Source: Tetranychus cinnabarinus | Taxonomy: Eukaryota > Arthropoda > Arachnida > Trombidiformes > Tetranychidae | Direction of reading: 5' to 3' | NCBI GenBank assembly: GCA_022266195.1 | Contig: WHVY01000002.1 | Span: 15,019,001 to 15,083,000, forward strand | DNA: 64,000 nt | Part shown: positions 25,663 through 38,045 of the stretch, in pieces | Layout of the letters: each line of letters starts with the position of its first letter | Position numbering within the stretch: the stretch's first letter is position 1 | Translations under genes and position numbers: made by a program | Notes under the pieces: generated by a model | Databases searched by the model: none | The model's input: only the letters and a program-made list of their open reading frames with translations | What the model was told of the DNA's origin: nothing

Positions 25663-28440
25663 ATAAAAATGGAAAAAGGATGGAAATGCGAAGAACAAGA
25701 ACTAAAGAAATAATAATAATCATAGCAATAATGATAATGATAATCATAATAAAAAAACAAGTTACATCGAAAGAATGAAAAAAAAGCAAAAGGAAAAAGA
25801 GGAAAAGAATAAGAAGAGCAACTTATGAAAAGTTATTCAGTCAAGTGTGGAGTGAGTCGGAAGTTTGGTGATTTATAACAACAAGGGTCGATAGAAGGAG
25901 GATGATTAGAGTTGGATGAATCTAAATGAAGAAAATAAAAAGATGGCGTCGAAAATAATTCAAAGTGAATCAGTGGAAAGTGATTTAAATCAATAAATGA
26001 ATTACTTTACAAAATGTTCATCCATAAACGTGATACGTTCAAAGCAAGAGACGAATAGTGAAAGTAAAGAATGAAAAGAGCAAAAAGGGAGAAAGAATCT
26101 GAATCATCATGAAATGAATAAAAAAATAAGATGCTCCTTAATTGTAAAAATGTCTCAGTTATAAATGAACTGAATAAAGTAAATTACATGAAATTGGAAA
26201 GGAGAGAAAATTTTGAACCTTTCTTTTAAACTGGCGTAATTTAATCAATCTGATTAATTGTGCACAACTTTGATGACTGGCGTAATTCATTTGTGGCTCA
26301 CTTGTTTTCATCAACCAACCTTAATCAAAATTATGTTTATATACAAACGATGATACCGACAATAATAACAATAATAATAATTATGATAATCTAAATGATT
26401 AAATAGACAGCAAGAGAAAAAAAATGGTAAACTTAACATTGACAAACTTGAATGATGAGCTACAGTTGAATGTTAAACAATATGAATACGCATTAGTTGA
26501 TTAATCAATTTATATTGAATGGATAACAATAATAAGTAATGATAAAAAGTAATCACAATCATTAAAAATGGTTTGATTTATGTTACAATTTGTGAATGTT
26601 TCAAACAAAATATGCATTTACCCAAAGATTATCAATAATATTACAAATTGAGGAAATACTTTCTTCTTACAATCAATATCGATCTCAATCAGCTTGCATT
26701 TAATTTTGATTTAATTTCTCTTATTAACTAATTAACTAGACCTGGATAACTGGAGCAATTGAAGTGAAAAGGTTCAACTTTAGGTGGAAAGAAAATTGAG
26801 AAAATTTTTCCATGATTATTGTTATTCATATCATTATGATTATTGTTATTTTCAAGTTGATCATTTATTTGAATGAGGAAGCTGATGATGATTTTTCAGT
26901 TCTCCTTGGTTTCCGTTTTAACATCCCGTTGATCATTTGATGTTGCCTTAAAAAAGAGTCTTGATGATGATGATAACAACTTTTCTATTTATTTCTATTC
27001 AAGATTAATTCTATTAACTAATAACATTAAAGCTGTAATAGTTATTGGATGGACAATTTATATTGTCAATTGATTCATTGTGATAACCTTCACTGGAAAC
27101 CATTTTTAGGATCATCTTTTTATTTATCAACTACAAAGTTTAACCAATTAACTTTGATTGATATCTTTTCATTAATGCTGTTGTTGAAGATGATAATGAT
27201 AATGATGATGATGATGATGATGATGTTCATTGGGAAAAGATTCAATGAAAGAGCAACACAAAATGTTGATGATTGATTGAAGACTGAGAAGATTATAGTT
27301 TCTTTATCAGTGAAATGATGATGATTTAGACTTGATTCATTCACATCTTAAGTGAATCAAAGTTAAACACAAGGTAAGATGAAGAATCATTTCCCTGGTT
27401 AGTCTCTGGATTTCCGTTTCTGGTGAAACAAAAATTGGAAACAAACTCAGTGCAATTCAAGATGATGATGATGATGATGATTGTGATATAAATTATCTTT
27501 TACAAGATACATCAGATTAATAATAATAATAACTGGTTTTGGGTTGAAAAAGTAAAGATTGAGAATCAAGAATTATCTATTTGATCATCAGAGGTATAAC
27601 ATACTTTTTTTTATTTAATCATCACCATAATCATTATTATTATTATTATCATCATCTAAATGATTGTATTTGTTATTAAAACAAATTATCTATCCTATTA
27701 TTATATTGTCATTACCTTTTGTTACTTCAACATTTTTGATGTTAGTTTCTTAGTTTTATTTCATCCTTCATCTTTTACCTGATTTTTTGGTTTACTTTAT
27801 TTCATCTTTCATCAAAGATATAATTAAATCATCTTTCATTGTCATCTTTGTTATTATTATTGATATACACGATTATGTTGAATATATTGTTATTGGTAGA
27901 TGATAATAGCTTGACTTGTGTGTCCATTTGATTAAATAACAATGAGAAATGTTTTCATGTTAACATTGAACAGGGAATTGTTAACTTGTATTAAACAAGA
28001 TTAAGGTTTAATTTAGTTTAGGTGATGATCTCAATTGGCATCAAAATTTAAATTGATGATGCTTTTTCAAGATGAACAGGGAACCAAGATTAGGATAAAT
28101 TGTCTTTCTTTTCTTTCTTTTATTTTCTCTTCTTCTTCTTCTCTCTTCTCTCTCTTCCCACGGTTACTCTGTTTAATATGTAATCATTTATCCAGTAAGA
28201 CCTGGGCTAACAATTTATCTTAATTGATGTGATTTAATTGTGATACTAAATTTAATGATCCATGGTATATATGGTTAAATACATTTCATCTTTGTCATCC
28301 ATTTCAATCTAATCAACTCACTAATCAAATTAGTTGGTAACATTCAAAATGTTGAGCCATTTTTCCCTTTAATAACGTCATCATCATCATCATCATCATG
28401 AAAATTGCAATTGATATTCATTTTTATTCATTTTGTACTT
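25663..28440. other. AT-rich DNA with GAT/CAT microsatellites, no gene seen
   Basis: Perfect trinucleotide runs at about 27,200-27,224 (GAT), 27,461-27,480 (GAT) and 28,379-28,399 (CAT), and ATT/ATA runs near 25,715-25,750 and 27,630. No coding pattern beyond repeat products. Confidence 0.5.
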
Positions 28441-30310
28441 TAACTCAACGATCGATACTTGGACAGTAGAGATGAACATGAAAATGTCCTGAACCAAGAT
28501 GAAGGTATAAACAAGCTCTTAACAAGAGGAGTAACCGGGTGGGACAATCCAGGGAAGAGAGGAAGATGGAGATGGGAGGAAAAGAAGGAGGAGAAAAGAT
28601 GAAAGTAAAAGTAATCTTGAGATTGTTCAGCCTAGTTGGAACGGAGCGAGAGATGAACATGAAAAGGAGATAGATGAACCGAGGAAAAGAAGAAGATGAA
28701 CAAGAAGAAAGGAGGAGGTTGATGATGATGATGATGAGAGAGAGAGAAAGTATAATGTAAAATAAATTATCATGAGAGAGATGAAGATGATGATGTAAAG
28801 GAAGAGAAACGGTGAACATTAAACATGTCGACAGAAGAAAACGAAAGTAAAAAGAAAAGTGAAAAGTCAAGAATCAGATTCCAATGGCCATTTGGTTTGC
28901 CCAGTTTTGTTCAATATTTTTGTTTGCCTTAACTCTATTAACTTGATTCATTAAACGTTAAACAAGTAATACTGAAATAAACAAAAATATTGTTATTAGA
29001 TGATAAAAAAAACAAGAGTAAAACTAAACTATTAAATAAAGGCCAATCAATTTTGATGTTGCATTTGAAATAATGGTCAATGGATGATGCGTTTACATCA
29101 ATCAAATCATCCATAAAAGGCTGGCTGAGGAAAGAGGAAAGATCCTGGGATGATGGCGAAAAGAGGTAACATGAAGAAGATGAAGTAAAGAGAAACTTTT
29201 TTTTCTTAGTTAACTGAAAAAAAGAGCAAAGAATAAGAACAAATAAAAATGCAAAGGAAAACAATAAAGATGATGAATAAAAGATGGAAGATGAAAGATG
29301 AAAGGCGGGACATTTTTCGATATAAGATATTGTTAATATAGTGAAGATGAAGATGATGAAGATAAAGTTGTGTTATGGCAACATTTTTTCCTCTATTATA
29401 TAAAGTAATCCTGGAGATGAGAAGAAGCAAAAAATTATTGTTGATGAAGATAAAAAATAATGGGATAAGAGGATGCGTATGAAAGAGAAAGTAAAAGTTA
29501 AAGATGAGTTAAAAAGAAGAGGAAATAAAAAGTGAATCAAGATGATTGAGGAAAAGATGAAGATGAAGAAAGGAGGAGGAAAAAGTAAAAGGCCAATGTA
29601 ACATTCAGGTTAGAGCTAGTTGAAACGGAGTAAACTCGAGCAGTGAAATGGACCGATGGTGATGGGTGGGTTGAATGGGAAGGAAGATGATGATTGCTTG
29701 AAGGAGGAGATGATCAAGATGGGACATTTAAGACAAGTGAGAGAGAGAGATAAAAAATGATATTGTTAAGATGATAAAGTATGTATCTTAGTCTGAATTA
29801 CATAAAAGTAATCTGTAAGATGAAAATGGTGGTTCAGTGAGGATGGATGATGAGAATGCGTTCAGTTGAACGGGCTGAATCTGGTGGGAGGAGGAAAAGT
29901 AAAAGTGAATAGATGGATCGTGAAGGAAAGGAGTAAACAGATAAAATGGTGAACCGATTGAGGTAGAGGGAAGAGGATGAAGAGATGAAGATAAAGAGGA
30001 AACGGGCCAGGAGATGGATCAAGATTGGTGGATGATAAAGGAGGAGTGCAGCAACAAAAGAGTGAATAAAAGTGCAAGAAGATGAACATGAATAGCAGGA
30101 CATCATTCAGATGATGGAAAGTGATGAGAAGGAGGAAAAAAAAGTATAAACAAGGGAAAGAATGGCGATGAAGAAAAGGTCAAGGACTTAAATAAGGACG
30201 GATAAATAGGTTTTGGCATGAATTTTATGGAAGAGAGAACATGGAATAGAATATAAAAAAAAAGAAAGTGATGATCATGGGAATGATGAGAAGATGAGAA
30301 GAGGGAAGAT
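28441..30310. repeat. Purine-rich GATGA/GAAA low-complexity tract
   Basis: Almost 1.9 kb in which the + strand is dominated by GATGA, GAGGA and GAAA words. The minus-strand open frames (up to 141 codons) are the expected S/L/F/H-rich translations of the complementary pyrimidine tract. Confidence 0.6.
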
Positions 30311-31562
30311 TGTTGCTGGTTTCAAGTATAAATGTTGTTCTTGCTGTTTTGTGTTTGGTGTTTGTTGTTGTTCGTGAAAAAAACAACCAAACCAAGATTC
30401 ACCAGTTTTACCAATTTTCTTGCTTCTCTTGCTCTACATCTTCATCTTTTGATTTTTTTCATCTTCTTCTTCTTGGTGCTTCTTCATTGATTAAAAGTCA
30501 TTGAATGATGGATGAAGATTAGAGTTAAGATGAAAATCAAGATGTTATCTTATAGACTTTTCATGGTAAAGTTTACAGTTTAAGGTCAACCTTAATTGAT
30601 CTTTTTTTTTGGTGTCACTTTTTTTCCTGGTTTTTGCTGCTTCAAATTTTCAACCCAATTTGTTAATGATTAAGTAAAGGAGTTTTCATTGTTTTCATTT
30701 AAAGCTGAATGAATGTTTCGTTTAATAATTTAGTTGAGGTAAACATTTAACTTAATTAGAGTCAATTCATTTCTTCCCTTTACTTTGCCGTGTCTATCAT
30801 TTAATCGTTGATTGTTACAATGACCAATAATCAAAGTCAATTAACCAATTTATGATGCAGTAAAAATGTTAATCTTTACAAGGTTTCAAAAGGAAGACAA
30901 TGAAGGGCAAAAAATTTATTAAACTGCAAGCTTTTGACAGTAGTAAAGCTAAATTTATTCAATTAGTTGATTGTAATACAAATTGAAGTGTAATTGTAAT
31001 CATTTACATTTACTTGTTAATAAATAATGGTAAATTGGGTAAAGGTTAAACAGGCAAAGTTGAGTTGAAATGTATTTTCTTTTCTCCTTTTTTTGCCTTC
31101 TTTGTTTTTCCAGGTTTAAACATGATGTTGATGTGAGTGATGATAAAGATGAATCTGATTTAGCAGAAACAATGTTTAGTTAGTTAATCAAGTATCTTAT
31201 ATTGTTTAATATCATCACAAGTCTCATGAGATGTGTGTGTGTGTTTGTGTGTGTTTCAAGTGTATTTATAAGGAAAGGGATAGCAAAGGAAAGCAAAATT
31301 TGATAATAAAACAATAAAAAATAGCAATACCAATGAGAAGGAAAAGGTAAAATAAAATATATTTTAGGCTTTTCAAGTAAATTGGATTGAAATACAAGGC
31401 AAAGGATGGATATCATGATGAGATAATGTTGGAATGGTTGTCAGTGTAAACATGAAAATCAACATAAAAATAACATGTTTGGTTGAAAGTAAAAATAGGA
31501 GTAAAGCATTTTAAACAACCGATAAGTTATTGCCTTCAATTGTTCCAACATATGTAAAAAGG
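30311..31562. other. AT-rich non-coding DNA, no gene seen
   Basis: Contains TG repeats at 31,211-31,235 and scattered GGTAAA words. No gene recognised. Confidence 0.45.
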
Positions 31563-31564
31563 TA

Positions 31565-31741
31565 CAGTAAAACCTCGCAAAGGTTGTATGAAACTAAACA
31601 ACGCCATCTTTGGGATTTAAGATTTTCCCCACTTTTACAATGCAATTATGTTAATAATTTCAAAGAGTTGCACAAACAATATCGCTAGGCGGCAGGACCG
31701 CTCACAACCTTTGCGAGTACAACCTTTGCGAGGTTTTACTG
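31565..31741. mobile_element. Short pogo/Tc1-mariner-like MITE with 24-bp inverted ends and TA target duplication
   Basis: The left end at 31,565-31,588 begins CAGTAAAACCTCGC. The right end at 31,718-31,741 is its exact reverse complement over 24 bp. TA dinucleotides abut both ends (31,563-31,564 and 31,742-31,743), as expected for TA-targeting Tc1/mariner/pogo elements, whose ends often start CAGT. An extra direct copy of the ACAACCTTTGCGAG part lies just inside the right end (31,703-31,717). At 177 bp it has no transposase and must be non-autonomous. Confidence 0.85.
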
Positions 31742-31962
31742 TAAACCTATTTTACCTATTAGTTTCCAAGAGACTGCCTTTTAAACAGGTTTTAGTCACG
31801 CAAATGATAAAAAAACAGGTTTTCCCTTCTTTCCATTCGGGCAACCTTTTAACAGGTTTTACCTTTACTCACCTAGCAGCATTTAAAAACCAATCGGATT
31901 GCGTTCAAACTATAATAACTGGGTTCTGGTTAGCTGGTTTAGATCAAGGTGGAGAGGGGAGT

Positions 31963-32412
31963 TGACCATTCAACATTGTAAAATAACCAGCGTAATCAAG
32001 TTGATGGTAGTGTTGATAATTTTCAATTTTCATCTATAACTGCGAGAAATTAACATTTAATAAAAAAAATCAAGTTGACTCCAAAGACATAATTAGGAAC
32101 ATTCCGGCAAGTACTTTGATTAACACCTAACGAGACTATACTTGAAGCTCTTGAAGTTATCGATAATTTACTAATTATTATTTATCTTTTTCTACTTCAG
32201 GATTGCGTTCACACAAATTTGATGTTTGTAGCAAAGCCGTTAAACATAAGCACCATTTAACGGGACACAAAAGACTTAACACTCGAGAAAATGAAATTTC
32301 AAAAGATGTTAACGAGATTCTCTTGAAAGATCGTAAGCACAATACATCTACCATCGATACATCGATATGCACCAACCTAAAAGATTCAGATATTAAGAGA
32401 TATTAAAAAACC
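31963..32412 (+). pseudogene. Decayed ZEB/zfh-1-like zinc-finger gene (relic unit D)
   Basis: Aligns with the end of exon 1, the intron and exon 2 of the intact gene at 40.2 kb. The finger-3 region (about 32,010-32,100) has lost its second cysteine to a deletion and frameshift. The donor reads GGCAAGT instead of GGTAAGT. The intron still carries the TTGATTAACACCTAACGAGAC block typical of the 40.2-kb gene. In exon 2 (from 32,202) the first zinc cysteine of finger 4 is Phe (SHKFDVCSKA) and the final His of that finger is Asn. Finger 5 is unrecognisable. The upstream half of exon 1 is absent. The 3' flank to about 33,020 also matches the flank of the intact units. Confidence 0.85.
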
Positions 32413-33330
32413 TAAAAGATATTAGATTCAGATATTGTTGATCATTTTTCTGTTTCTTTTCATAATTTGCTTTTCTCTTTCTTTCCTTTCTTTCTTTACC
32501 TCTTTCATCATGTCAACTTGCTTTTTCCCTTCACATTTGTGCCATTTTTTCAACCTTTAAAGCCGACTTTTCTCACCAACCTTTGGGATAATTTACATGT
32601 TTTTTGTTCAATTTTACTTCAACCTATTTTGTCACCTTTTTTGTATCTCTTGAGAAACTTTAAATTTACTTTGTTAGTCAAATTTATACCTTTCAAGAGG
32701 CCAAGTGTGTATATTTATCAACAAGGACTTTAGAGTGGACAGATACAAGTTTAGGTTTGTAACAAGATGACCATGAAACCTAAGGTTGAGATAAATAATT
32801 ATCTGGACCAAAATTGAAGTTTAAAAATTAAAATGAGTTTGTTTTGGCTCTTTTCTGGTTCAAACTTTGTTTATCTCAATATTTACGTGGTTAGCCTGGT
32901 TATTTACATTTAGTCTGTTTATGACTTTATCAATATCATTTTAAAGTAGATGTTCAAAGTAACAACAAACAGCAAGTAAAAAGTAAACATTCATTGGAAA
33001 GGTCAAGTTTTGAAGATAAATTTCAAAAGTTTATTAAAATTGCAAATAATCTTTAGTAGAAACCTTGATCATTAAAGGTACAATGGCTCGGTAAATTGTT
33101 GACAAGTTAATTGAACTAATTGAGTAAACTGGATCAATTGGATTAACTTTTAACCAGTTTACCGACAATTGCACAAAAGCTTCCTGAGAAAGCATTGGTT
33201 CATTAAGACATCTTGATCCACTAACTTAGCTGCTTCTTGTGAATCAGTCTGTTTTAAAACCCAAACCGCCTCAAACAAGGAAAGTGCCCTTGCTGGTACG
33301 ATCGTCTACAATAAGATTTAAGGCCGAAAA
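32413..33330. repeat. 3' flank of relic unit D, matching flanks of the intact units
   Basis: Positions 32,440-32,720 align with 41,580-41,880 (3' flank of the first intact zinc-finger gene). Positions 32,750-33,020 align with 43,390-43,640, including an identical AAAATGAGTTTGTTTTGGCT segment. This shows the relic came from duplication of a unit larger than the gene itself. Confidence 0.75.
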
Positions 33331-34610
33331 AATTGAAAATGATTGCAAGTGCGCTTCCTTTGAAAGTCTTTTGTTTTAACTGGGAAATGGGACTAAATTT
33401 TGAAAACACCTTGGGAAAGCCGATATGTATTAGGACAAAATTAAGTGTTGGAAATGAGAAAGAGAAATTGTTGAAATTATTATCCTCTTTCTTTCCCTTG
33501 TCTATTTCCCTGTCTTTGCAAATATGTTTCTTAACAATGATCAGATGGGCAAACTCTTTGCTTTAACAAAACAATTAGTGAGGCAAGTTTAAATTTTTAC
33601 TCCAAGCTGGTAACTTGAAAATGAATGTAACTGGTGCTTCATCCATTGGACTTTGTGCTTATTGATTTAATTAAATTATAGTTGATCCATTGGATAATTG
33701 TGTTCACCAAATTATTATTATTTAAATAAAATGTGTTTCATTGTTTTAGATATTACAAATATTATCATCAAATCTTGGTCCAACTATTTGCAAACCTAAA
33801 GGTTACAAGGGAACAAGGTAAACTTGAAGCCAAAAGTCCTGCCATATTTGTCTTGCAATAATCTTAACCAGATGATGTATCTGTAGTCTGTTATATTTTT
33901 AACCCAATCTGAGTACCGACTGACTGAGGTGAGAGTGACTGGAGTTAGCAGAAGATTTTCAATCCGTAAATAATAATTTTTACTAATATCCGACTATCGA
34001 TATTGTCTCCAAAAAGTTCACTTCGAAAGCAGGTGACGCATTCTTGAAATATCTTCAAGCTGAAGCTACATGGACAAAAACAAATTCAACTCTTGCTGAC
34101 CACTTATCAATATGAACTTGCTGATTAGCAAATGCCGAGCTCTCCGAGTGATGCACGATTGGGTTGATGTTAAAAGGTCGACAATCGATTAATTGGACAT
34201 AAAATCTGGTAAATAATCTTTGGGGTTAACCAATGGTGAGTTGCTCATCTAAGGGTTTAAATTACTCTTTGAACTGGTTGAATCTTTAACATGTCAACCA
34301 TGGATGGATTGAAAAACAAGTTCATCTTCAACTGTTCGACCCATGATTGATGGTTTTAGATGGGTCAGAGGTGCCAAACCATACTCCCATAGCTTGGTTC
34401 ATAAAAATGACCACTTTCAATGACCAAGATAGCCATCTGAAATGTTGGTCCAACTATTTGCAAACCTAAAGGTAAATTTGTCGATGGTGAAGGGTGAAAA
34501 AAAGGTAAACTTGTCTTGCCATGTTTACCGGTACAATAGTCTTAACCAGATAAATTTATCTGTAACATGTTTCCTGTTTTTCGTGTAAGAAACTTGCTGA
34601 GTTGAGAAAA
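33331..34610 (-). pseudogene. Decayed GatA/QRSL1 fragments (relic unit D)
   Basis: Three blocks match the intact GatA exon 3 at 51.1-52.2 kb. A piece near 33,375-33,420 equals the C-terminal end. A long degenerate block at 33,762-34,420 still shows the CGACCCATGATTGATGG and CCAACTATTTGCAAACC landmarks. A second copy of the C-terminal part lies at 34,445-34,590. Numerous indels and stops break the frame, and about 340 bp of unrelated DNA separates the first two blocks. No exon 1 or 2 sequence is present. This is an old, dead duplicate. Confidence 0.8.
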
Positions 34611-35504
34611 GCTAAACCCTGAAAATGCAAACAACCTTTAAGTCGCACAAATTTACTGAAAAAAATTGAGCTTTTATTATAATTCAATATTTATCTTAAC
34701 GGAGCAAAAATGAGGAGAAAAATATTTTCCTGTTCCAAAGGTGAAGAAAGTAGGAGAAGAAGAAAAAAAAGCTAAAGAAAAGGATTATAAAGTGTTTCAA
34801 TTTAAATGGTTTATTAGACTGAGTATCGAGTAGTTGATGTACATGAACCACCAATAAATAGGCAACATTAACATGAATGTTTCCAATGAATAAATATTAA
34901 TCATGAGATTAATCAAATTTTGTTGCATTATAACATTCACAGGAAAGTGGTAAAAGGTAAATTGGTTTTTGCATGTTATCTTTTGCTCTGTAAACTTGCA
35001 ATCAACAAGGAATAATAAGGTTAACATGATTATTCTGTGGTTTAAGCTGATTGCTTTGGATTTTCCTTCTTTCCTCTTTTCTCTTTCTTGTTCGTTTTTT
35101 TTTCTTCTTCTTCTTCTTCTTACATGTAATTCTCATGATGATGCTGATGATTATGAAAAGGTCTTCTTCTGAGGTCATAAAAGGACTTGAAAGGAGTCAA
35201 TGAAAAGTGTATCAAAAATGGCTCATCTTAAGACCCTTAGGCTGTCAAGGTGCTCCAACCTATTGTACTGGATAATAACGATAATAAGGTGATAATAATA
35301 TTATTAATAATGTGTCATGAATGCTTGAGTAAAGTTTCAGCTCTATCATGTAAACCCAAAGCATCTCAAGATAGACCTCACTTTTTACCTTAAGATTTAC
35401 TTTGAGTGTTATTTTAGTTTCTATCGTAATTTTTTCAGGGTTTTGTCTTATTCTTCTTCTTCTTCTGCTTTTTTCACGTTCAATGTGTGCTTTCATCTTG
35501 TCTT
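34611..35504. other. AT-rich non-coding DNA, no gene seen
   Basis: A CTT repeat at 35,100-35,122 and short repeat-derived frames. Nothing recognised. Confidence 0.4.
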
Positions 35505-37225
35505 CATGTACTAGATATATTGACATGAAAGATTTACTGAGTTGTTGAAACAAAAAGCAGAGTAAAAAGGTAACTGAATATTCATTGAAGAGTCTCTCAC
35601 AGGATAAGAAAGTGTCTATTGATCCATGAAAAAAGCAGAAAGATGGATAGAAGAAGAAGAAGACAAAACCAAAGTAAAAATCATTTTAACATAATTCAAA
35701 GTTTACCTGATTCTCATGATAAATTAGGTTTACCGTTAGTTTACAATGCAAATAGTAACCGCACAAATAGCATTTAATCAATCAAACCAGTTTACATTTT
35801 GTCAAAGTGGGCTCAAAGTGAATGTTGATAATAATGATGAAGGAAAGGGAAACAAATGTTCAAGTTTCAATGTTCAGTAAAGTTTTTCAAATAAACTTTC
35901 AAATTGTTGAAAGTTTTCAATTGCAACTTTGATGGCTAAAGCATGCTAATTTTATAGTCAATGAGTTGGCTAATGAGCAATGAACTTGGTTAAACTTTTA
36001 TAAATTTGGACCGAGTTCAGTTGAAGAGATAGGTAGATAAACTTCATAAAGGTAACTCGGGTTTACACAGAAATGCAAAAAATTTTCAAATATTTCGAGT
36101 TTTGTCTGGAGGCTGTGTTTGAATAGAAAATCTGTTTTTCTTCGTGAAAAATGACACATTTTTTGCAGATGCAAACAAAGAGTTTTTGTGAACAGTTTTT
36201 TTTTTTGGAGAAAAAAAATGAAACCAGAAAAACGCAATAAAATTTTGTAATTAGATGCAAGTTCTTCGATTCATCATGTTTGGCAAAGTGCCATTTGAAC
36301 TTGTTACTGTTAAACTGTTGGATACAAAAATGTTCAAGATAAAGTTCTCTCATTGAGTTTTACCTTTCATGAAACAAGTAAATCTTATTGCAATTTCAAT
36401 TTCTTATATACTACTTTTGGCTTTTGTTTACTTTTCCCGTTCACCCAAACCTGAAACATTAACTCAACACTTTACTTTGATTTTTAATTACACCTCACAG
36501 TAAATGGTGAAAACTGAGTTTTGTTTAATGAAACATCAAGTTAAAGATGAAGATGAAGATAGTAAAGAAAGGAAGGAGAAAAGATAAGAATGAAGATGAA
36601 GGAAGATGGATGAAGGTGAGAGAAGAGAGGAAAGTTTATTGAGTAAAGAGGAGATTGAATAATGAGGTTGAATTAAAGTTTTCATTTTCAACTAATAAAA
36701 AGGATAAAAATAAATTGCCTTTGACCAGGTTTGCGATAATCAAATAATGAAAGACCTGGGAAGTGAGGGGAGGATGATGATCAAGAGGAGGATAAAGATG
36801 ATGATTGAGATGAGGATCGAGATGAGGATCGAGATGAAGAGGGAGGTAAAGTGAGGTAGCAAGGGAAGAGTGAGGTGAGTAGGAAGATGAATAAAGTCCT
36901 TTTCTTGTTGAGCTTCACTTTTTTGTTAACAATCATAAAGGTTACTTTTTATTGTTAATACAATAGCACGTGCCAGGTGCTGCCCCCTTTTCACGACCTC
37001 AACGTGCTGTACGCGTGTGAGGGACTCGAAGATGGGAAAGGGAAGAAGAGAGAAGAAGAAGAAGACAAAAGAGAGAAAAGAAAGTGAATAATAGAATCAG
37101 TTTCACTGATTTGCACACTTTTATTCAACCTTGCCAACAACAAAAAAGATCCCAGGTTTGACTTGGAATAAAAAGTAAAGGTTACTGGAATAAATTAACG
37201 GATCTTTCTTCTTCATCTTTATCAT
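35505..37225 (+). repeat. Segmental duplication, copy 2 (partner at 0.9-2.2 kb)
   Basis: Diverged outer part at about 35,505-35,805. A 560-bp stretch present only here (35,810-36,372) carries two overlapping minus-strand frames with no recognised similarity. The core at 36,379-37,185 is nearly identical to copy 1, including the GC-rich island at about 36,965-37,031. Confidence 0.85.
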
Positions 37226-37263
37226 CTTCATCATCATCATCAGTAACATCATCATTCTCATCA

Positions 37264-38045
37264 TCAATAGAAATGAAAGATACCCTCAAAATTTTTCTCT
37301 CTCTTTTTCTCTCTGTCTTTTCTCTCTCTCTCTCCTATTTCACTGTACAACCCTGAACACCCCACCTCATCTAACAACCTTTTCCTCATCATCTTCCTCA
37401 TCATCTTGCTCATCATCATCTCCTCCTCCCCACCACAGCGTCTCACACAAACCAAAAACAGCGCAAACTCAAGTCGCAAAAACACCAAGATTTTGCGCTG
37501 TTTACAGTTGAATCGCGAAAAAAACTAACTTTGTTTATAATCTTTTGATTACTTGCTTTCCATAGCCAGTTTGTACCTACACCTCAAAGATACCTTTTTT
37601 GTGCCTTTATTACTTACTCTGGACATAAAAATACATCTATGTATATATAAAGCCACTGAAACAACACCAAAAGTACATCACACATATAGATATACGTAAA
37701 GCCCAAAATAAGAAGGAAAACTTTTCTGGAAAACGTGAAAACTCTATTGTTACACCTTTCAACTTTAACTTCATCTTTTGATCATCTCTTGTTCATCTTC
37801 AGTGATAATGTGCTACACAATCAACAATTTCCTGGAGACAACAACAACATACTTGATCAACACAATTTACAAATCATCTTCCGTCTTAATTTAAACAACA
37901 AACAAAAGTACAACACCAACAATTGAAAACAAAAAAATAACCAAATAAATTTGTGATTGCAAAGCATAACAAAAAAAAGGAGAAACAAACAAACAACTTT
38001 AAAGGAAACTTTCAATGTATAATTTTTTCATTGCTTATGATCAGG
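37264..38045 (+). promoter_or_regulatory. Candidate TATA promoter with A/C-rich leader and splice donor
   Basis: A good TATA box (TATATAAAG, 37,644-37,652) is followed by about 390 bp rich in A and C with many AACAAC words, resembling a 5' leader. It ends at a strong-looking donor, GATCAG|GTAATG, at 38,045/38,046. An ATG at about 38,015 opens a short frame (MYNFFIAYDQ) reading into that donor. This could be a first exon of an unseen gene or an upstream leader for the zinc-finger cluster. No downstream partner exon was identified. Confidence 0.25.

Noticed and set aside
27190..28400. GAT/CAT arrays considered as CRISPR-like or satellite arrays
   Set aside because: They are plain trinucleotide microsatellites without spacers.
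28445..28870. 141-codon minus-strand frame
   Set aside because: Direct product of the GATGA/GAAA purine tract (Ser/Leu/Phe/His runs); not protein-like.
35998..36353. Two overlapping minus-strand frames of 79 and 96 codons in the extra DNA of duplication copy 2
   Set aside because: The 96-codon reading is not shared with copy 1, neither has a recognised domain, and the two compete for the same bases.
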